Assembly (NCBI GenBank): GCA_900073065.1
Contig: FJOG01000001.1
Coordinates: 1,467,711 to 1,480,123, forward strand
From: Phialocephala subalpina
Lineage: Eukaryota > Ascomycota > Leotiomycetes > Helotiales > Mollisiaceae
Reading direction: 5' to 3'
DNA: 12,413 nt
Below are positions 8,692 through 12,413 of this stretch, in pieces. Below the pieces are notes generated by a model, which was given only the letters and a program-made list of their open reading frames with translations, was not told where the DNA came from and searched no databases. Position 1 is the stretch's first letter. The number at the start of each line of letters is the position of its first letter. Both the position numbers and the translations under genes were made by a program.

Positions 8692-9470
8692 GCGAAGCTC
8701 TCGAGTTGAGCACGTAGGAGTGCCAGGCAACGAAGCTGCGGACCGAGCAGCAAAGGAGGCTACAGGCCATAATCCGAATACACGTACACATACTGAACCG
8801 CCGCGACAGCCAGACCATCTGCGGATCCTGATAGCAACCACGAAACCCAGCATCCGTCGAACGATGAGAGACGAATGGGAGCTATCGTGGGAAGCAGCCA
8901 AACACGGCAGAGAACTCTTCAAGATCGGAGTTCGGCCAGGAAAAAGGACGCTCACCACACATATTGGCACACACAGGCGATAAGCTCTGTCATCACACAA
9001 ATACGCACCGGCAAGATCAGCCTGCGAGCATACCTCCATGCCATTAACAAGGCCGAGACCGACCAATGCCAATGCGGATACGGACCCCAGACGGTGCGCC
9101 ATATTCTCGGGAATGTCGAAACTGGACCGAAGAACAACACCGGATGTGGGCAGGCAAGTTACCATGTGTGGACATCAAACGCATCCTCTGTAGCTCGACA
9201 ATGGCAGTACAAGCAGCCAAGATGATTTTGAGGACGGGACTCCTGGAGCAATTCCGGACAGTTCCATCCACAGTACTCAAATATACATAACGCAGATGAG
9301 TGATTAACAGTAGATAGAAGTAGAGGAGAGCCAGGAAAGGCTTGACAAGTGCAGAGACACAGAACAATCAGTAGGGCTATACATAAAAGGAATCTCATTT
9401 GTTAGAGAGGGAGAAGCAATTCTGGATGGGACAGCCTATGAACCAATAACAATCACAATCACAATCACAG
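8692..9470 (+). mobile_element. 5'-truncated LINE (Tad/I-like) 3' end
   Basis: Three frames in succession encode the end of a fungal non-LTR retrotransposon ORF2. Frame A (to 8983) has the RNase H C-terminal block [19 protein letters not shown]. Frame B has [20 protein letters not shown] and [14 protein letters not shown]. Frame C (to the TAA at 9288-9290) has [13 protein letters not shown] and a tail. CQC-x7-H-x4-C is the C-terminal zinc-knuckle of this class. Each frame change fits a one-base deletion, so the copy is dead. The left edge lies just before the RNase H motif, as expected of a 5'-truncated insertion. The 3' UTR runs to an AATCAC simple tail near 9450. No target-site duplication could be fixed. 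Confidence 0.85.
9451..9468 (+). repeat. AATCAC simple tail, three units
   Basis: AATCAC occurs three times directly after the LINE 3' UTR. Short simple tails of this kind terminate many LINEs, so it probably marks the 3' boundary. Confidence 0.6.
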
Positions 9471-9472
9471 CT

Positions 9473-9640
9473 ATCCTGGAAGCTAAATTACTCCCAAGAT
9501 ACTTCCTCCTGGAAGTCCCAATGGTTCCATGAGCCCGCAGTCTTCCAGAACCTTTTCTCCTGGAATGCGCCAGTATCCTGGGAGCCTTACTCCCAGAATC
9601 CCTGCTCCTCCCGGAAGCATAGGGGTTCCTAGAATCATCA
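9473..9640. repeat. Degenerate tandem repeat, 14-20 bp units
   Basis: Successive segments begin with TCC followed by C/T/A and GGAA/GGAG-like bases: TCCTGGAAG, TCCCAAGAT, TCCTGGAAG, TCCATGAGC, TCCAGAACC, TCCTGGAAT, TCCTGGGAG, TCCCAGAAT, TCCTCCCGG and TTCCTAGAAT. Unit lengths vary from 14 to 20 bp. It resembles an old minisatellite and is similar in unit length, though not in sequence, to the array at 5037. Confidence 0.5.
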
Positions 9641-9715
9641 GGTGGTCATGTGACTATCGTTTCTACTTCTCTAGCTGGCCTACAATAGCTGGATCTGCGG
9701 CTGCACGGCTATAAT

Positions 9716-10000
9716 CTAGTTGTCTCGGCCTTGCAACATACGCTTATCAATCTGAAAGCTCATCCCCGGATAAAATAAATAAAACATGTTCGTTCCGTTT
9801 GGGGAAGTTCTTCGCAGATATATGGAATATTCTGGCCTTGGATAGTGAATTAATACCGAAATATACGTTCCACACGACGGTGGTTTTATTACCAGACCAG
9901 TAAGGAAACCAACGAATTCCAGCCGAAAAGCACTGATCTCCCTGCCCGTAGCGTCTTCAAACTCTTGGTATCTGTGCAGGTTTGTCGGTTCAGCGTCCAT
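9716..10000 (-). CDS. Small hypothetical protein (94 aa), doubtful
   Basis: From an ATG at 10000 with A at -3 the frame runs to TAG. The product has a hydrophobic stretch EFVGFLTGLVIKP followed by Tyr-rich sequence. I recognise no family. It lies 181 bp downstream of the MADS-like gene's stop on the same strand, so it could be an independent small gene, an old exon, or a chance frame. Confidence 0.25.
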   Translation of the reverse strand: MDAEPTNLHRYQEFEDATGREISAFRLEFVGFLTGLVIKPPSCGTYISVLIHYPRPEYSIYLRRTSPNGTNMFYLFYPGMSFQIDKRMLQGRDN

Positions 10001-10181
10001 TCTTAAATGTTCGCGGCTTATCACCACTCTTTAAATCCTGGCGAGGTTCAATGTCTCACCTCGGTGGGTTTGCCGCAAGCCTCATTGATCAGCGGCAGGG
10101 TTAAAAGAGGGTTGCGGCCCGTGCCGTTCCCGAACTTAAAACATGTGGTACCGCATGTGACCACAGCAAAAAATCCTGCCC

Positions 10182-10468
10182 TCAACGCCGGAAATCCTGT
10201 CGTAGCAGATTAACCGGGACTAGATATGACCTTTGCTATTCTCTTATTAGCATTACATATGTATTTCGTCACAACACTTACGATCTGTTCCCATGATGGA
10301 GGGAATGACTGTCGGTCAGTAGATCTGTACGTAAACCAACGCCCAGACTGGTAAATAAAGAATGCAATATCAGCGCCGCTTAGCTCTCCATATTCATAAG
10401 CCTTTTTTAAGTAGAGTGCGTTTCCGTCTTCGAGAGTTCTCTCCCTTGCGATTTCGTCTCGGAGACAT
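10182..10468 (-). pseudogene. MADS-box-like protein gene with one-base frameshift
   Basis: The minus strand gives MSPRRNRKGENSRRRKRTLL then KK from an ATG at 10468 (A at -3). The frame then breaks in a run of six A (T6 at 10403-10408 on plus) and would stop after GL. With one A fewer it continues AYEYGELSGADIAFFIYQSG, RWFTYRSTDRQSFPPSWEQI, and after an intron QRSYLVPVNLLRQDF to TGA at 10182. R-R-K-LLKKAYE-GEL-GADIAF-I matches the MADS/SRF DNA-binding fold ([25 protein letters not shown]). Short fungal proteins of this kind, ending TYRSTDR-S-PPS--EQI, are familiar to me. Start, splice sites, stop and TATA-like element all look preserved, so this is a recent pseudogene, a homopolymer sequencing error, or a +1 frameshift site. 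Confidence 0.75.
10236..10281 (-). other. Intron of the MADS-like gene (46 bp)
   Basis: The minus strand reads CAGATC|GTAAGT at the 5' end, TGCTAATAA as an excellent branch site, and GAATAG|CAA at the 3' end. Splicing joins EQI to QRSYLVPVNLL in phase 0. Confidence 0.8.
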
Positions 10469-10510
10469 GGTTGTTTGAGGAAAGCGAAGGTATTTGGGAA
10501 GAAAGGTGCC

Positions 10511-10530
10511 TTATATATTTTTTATAAGCT
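10511..10530 (-). promoter_or_regulatory. TATA-like element of the MADS-like gene
   Basis: On the minus strand CTTATAAAAAATATATAAGG lies about 45-60 bp before the ATG, followed by a pyrimidine-rich leader (CTTTCTTCCC, CGCTTTCCTC). It fits a core promoter and supports a once-active gene. Confidence 0.45.
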
Positions 10531-10665
10531 ACGGTTCGTATGCGATGAACAGATTTGTGGCCGAGAGACTCTCAGATCTCTGGTTTAGACTTTTTCTCGA
10601 ACCCTAAAGTATTGTTCCTCCATTGAAGGTAGCTGTGATGTGGTCACGCGTTGGTATAGCGACCA

Positions 10666-10687
10666 TGCGAACTTGATTTTTCGCATG
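10666..10687 (+). repeat. Dispersed hairpin repeat, copy 2
   Basis: TGCGAACTTGATTTTTCGCA followed by TG. It matches copy 1 at 8042 except for one C/T change and one missing base. It is itself an inverted repeat (TGCGAA/TTCGCA). Confidence 0.45.
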
Positions 10688-11025
10688 CCCACCAGTCTTC
10701 CATGCTCGCCATATTCTCTGGTGCTGGATATTTGGTATTACTGATTTAACTTCGTCTATGATTGTGCTCCGTTGCACCCTTGTAGTTCGCTAAGGTCGAG
10801 TGGTACTATTGAATTCCATATTCAGATGGCCGATTTCAGGCGAGGAGTGAGGTGACGGTCCTAGGCAAGCGGCAGGTCCGCCTTCTAACTGACAGTGAAG
10901 TTGCCGAAAGCCTCAAATCAGGAGAGTTGAACATCAGTATGTTGAGTGTAGACCACCTGCTAGATGTTGCTTCACGATGACACGAGGCACGATGATGGAG
11001 TCGGAAACATGAAAGGAATTAATTA

Positions 11026-11053
11026 GATTGATTGATTGATTGATTGATTGATT
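11026..11053 (+). repeat. (GATT)7 microsatellite
   Basis: Seven perfect GATT units, 28 bp, flanked by AATTA and TGC. Confidence 0.95.
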
Positions 11054-11629
11054 TGCTCATACACGGTTCCAGCCATCCGTTTGACAGCTATGCCGGAATG
11101 GCCCAGCTTTGGCACCAGTTGCCGAACTGCGTCTACCTCAGTAAACACACCTCACTTCATCACACTCGTGTGACCAGCAACCTCCTCCACTGGGCGGTCT
11201 GGCTCCTATCTACGCATATATACATATCCGTCGACAGAAGTGCTCTGTTTGTGACTTGGGTATAAGGCTCTGACTCGGCGACCAACTTGTCCTCCTGTGT
11301 CTGCGGTCCCTAGATACCTGGTGGGCTACGGCCACAATGAAGCCATGTTGCAACTCCGCTGGCCACAGCAACCGTGATTCCACGACCCCCCTGGTCCTCA
11401 CAGGGAAAAACCTTCCCAACAACGTTCTCTCTCGTCCAAACCAACCCTTCCATGCTCCCGTACCTTCCAATCCACGAAGACCCTGAGTCTCCCCAAATCG
11501 TGTGACTGTGTGTGCCCTGTGTGGGCCAAGTGCCTGCTGTGTTTTTTCTCTGTAAGTTGGTGATGTCGTTTCAATGAGGGTTCGAGAATCTGTCGGGCAG
11601 GACTGTGGTTGCAGGAAGTGGTAGTGCTC

Positions 11630-11707
11630 CCCAGATCTACGGAATTGAGTGTGCTGTGTGTTTGTTATGTTGTACTGTGTATGATGTTACCGCATCCGAG
11701 ATCTGGG
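11630..11707. repeat. Imperfect inverted repeat, 13-bp arms
   Basis: CCCAGATCTACGGA at 11630-11643 pairs with TCCGAGATCTGGG at 11695-11707, with one bulged A. The roughly 51-nt spacer is GT-rich. It could form a hairpin in RNA or DNA. The palindromic AGATCT core makes chance more likely than the length suggests. Confidence 0.5.
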
Positions 11708-11980
11708 TGGTCCGATTAAGGCTGTGTTGAGGTAGGAAACCCCTGAGGAGTTGCTGCCGGCTTGCAAGAACACTTCACTGCAGCCACCTTCCTCCTATGC
11801 GATCACCGCCCGTAATCGCTCCCCAGCACAATCCCATCTGCCACTATGACCGGAGCCGCGCGTGAACTGTCAGGCCCTAAGGACAATCCGAGATCGAGTC
11901 GCAGTCGCTTTCGAGGTTGCCGTCGCTACTCGCAAATCCATCATCCTACTAGCCACGCTGTTATCTTGAGCATGATGGGT

Positions 11981-12017
11981 TGGCAGCCGCAGGATTCGAA
12001 CCTACCAGCACAAGCTG
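11981..12017 (-). pseudogene. tRNA-like 3' half (T-arm, acceptor strand)
   Basis: Read on the minus strand: a CAGC-TTGT-GCTG hairpin (12017-12006) like a class II variable arm, a T-arm GTAGG-TTCGAAT-CCTGC (12005-11989) with full stem pairing including one G-U, then GGCTGCC and A as 3' acceptor strand and discriminator. GGTTCGAATCC is a perfect B box. I could not find the matching GGCAGCC 5' strand, a proper D-arm, or a sensible anticodon loop upstream. It is therefore a tRNA fragment or tRNA-derived remnant, of Leu/Ser type if the variable arm is real. Confidence 0.4.
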
Positions 12018-12304
12018 TCTTCCTCTACTCTGGCCATGAGAAGAGTATACACAGCAGGTGCTCACCAGAGAGGCAGTGCCAGCTCCCTCTCCAGCCACCG
12101 GAATTAATTAGAGCGATGGAACTTCGCGATTGAAATTTTTGTTGTTCCAAGCAAAATTGGCCCGTGCGACGCTAAATATCGCAAACATCCATCGAACAGA
12201 TAGAGCCGCCTTGAAATAATTCCAGCTGTGTTAAGTTCGTGTGTTTGATTTGTCCCACTAGGACTGGGGAGACCTGCAACCCATGTGATCTATCAATAAT
12301 GCTA

Positions 12305-12412
12305 TCAAAGACGCAATTCATGCTGACGTTCGGTGTGGCTCAAGAAGTGCACAGCGCTCCCCAAGAAGGCTGAGCAGCCTTGGTATGGACAGTCAAAGCC
12401 TTCGCCGGCAGC
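12305..12412 (-). CDS. C2H2 zinc-finger protein, C-terminal end (partial)
   Basis: The frame enters from beyond the right edge and ends in TGA at 12305. It contains FDCPYQGC followed 12 residues later by H and then H after four more (LSHTERQH): C-x4-C-x12-H-x4-H. CPY-GC is a common start of fungal C2H2 fingers, which bind DNA or RNA. The end four residues after the finger may be genuine or may be read-through into an intron (a GT follows at ACCGAAC|GTCAGC). Too little is visible to name the protein. Confidence 0.55.
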   Translation of the reverse strand, partial: AAGEGFDCPYQGCSAFLGSAVHFLSHTERQHELRL

Positions 12413-12413
12413 T

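Larger units (their letters stand above)
10531..11980. other. Spacer without a recognisable gene
   Basis: No frame on either strand gave a family I know. Contents: the second 22-bp dispersed repeat, a GATT microsatellite, a GT-rich zone at 11502-11690, and the inverted repeat at 11630-11707. A TATATATG-like sequence near 11214-11226 lies before short, unconvincing minus-strand frames. The plus frame at about 11846-12133 runs through the tRNA-like element and is probably not coding. Confidence 0.5.

Noticed and set aside
11210..11470. 86-codon minus frame with an ATG
   Set aside because: Arg/Ser-rich with no motif, no supporting splice or promoter structure; likely chance.
11846..12133. 95-codon plus frame with a fair start context
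   Set aside because: It runs through the tRNA-like element and has no recognisable motif.
7945..12172. Shared CCGTGCGACG with similar upstream bases near 7951 and 12160
   Set aside because: The match is only about 14 bp and flanks diverge at once, so chance is likely.
1..12413. CRISPR arrays, bacterial operons, prophage or plasmid functions
   Set aside because: Spliced genes and fungal families show a eukaryotic origin; the tandem repeats have no spacers.

Overview
The window looks like nuclear DNA of a filamentous ascomycete (Pezizomycotina). Reasons: a HET-domain gene with one 47-bp GT-AG intron, a second gene with a 56-bp intron, near-identical WD40 repeats of the fungal NLR type, a 5'-truncated Tad-like LINE, and minisatellites between genes. 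I ran no database search. Every family name comes from motifs read in the translations.

Layout from left to right. Positions 2-292 (+) are the 3' end of a WD40-repeat array, probably the tail of a NOD-like receptor. An AT-rich spacer follows. A decayed NB-ARC ATPase relic lies at about 1300-1655 (-). An intact-looking HET gene occupies 1862-3954 (+). It converges on a truncated DUF3723-type gene at 3998-4603 (-). A roughly 700-bp divergent intergenic region holds two unrelated tandem repeats, an 80-bp unit in two copies and a 16-bp unit in about eight. It leads into an unrecognised two- or three-exon gene at 5317-7226 (+) with an acidic tract and a strong basic NLS. Next come a spacer to about 8690, the 3' end of a LINE (8692-9470, +, two frameshifts), a degenerate short-period repeat, and a small hypothetical ORF (9716-10000, -). 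A MADS-box-like gene (10182-10468, -) is complete in layout but broken by one extra A in a homopolymer. The right 1.9 kb is mostly non-coding. It contains a GATT microsatellite, a 13-bp inverted repeat, a tRNA-like T-arm/acceptor fragment (-), and a C2H2 zinc-finger coding end running off the window (-).

Taken together this is an accessory, gene-turnover region. Two NLR-type pieces, a HET gene and a DUF3723 relic belong to the allorecognition/NLR and giant-transposon (Starship) cargo repertoire of fungi. The surrounding pieces (LINE, minisatellites, broken MADS-like gene, tRNA fragment) show repeated insertion and decay. No captain recombinase (DUF3435 tyrosine recombinase) or element boundary is visible, so a Starship origin is an inference. 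I found no complete new system. The most useful new observations are genes hidden by frameshifts: the MADS-like gene, the NB-ARC relic and the C2H2 end.
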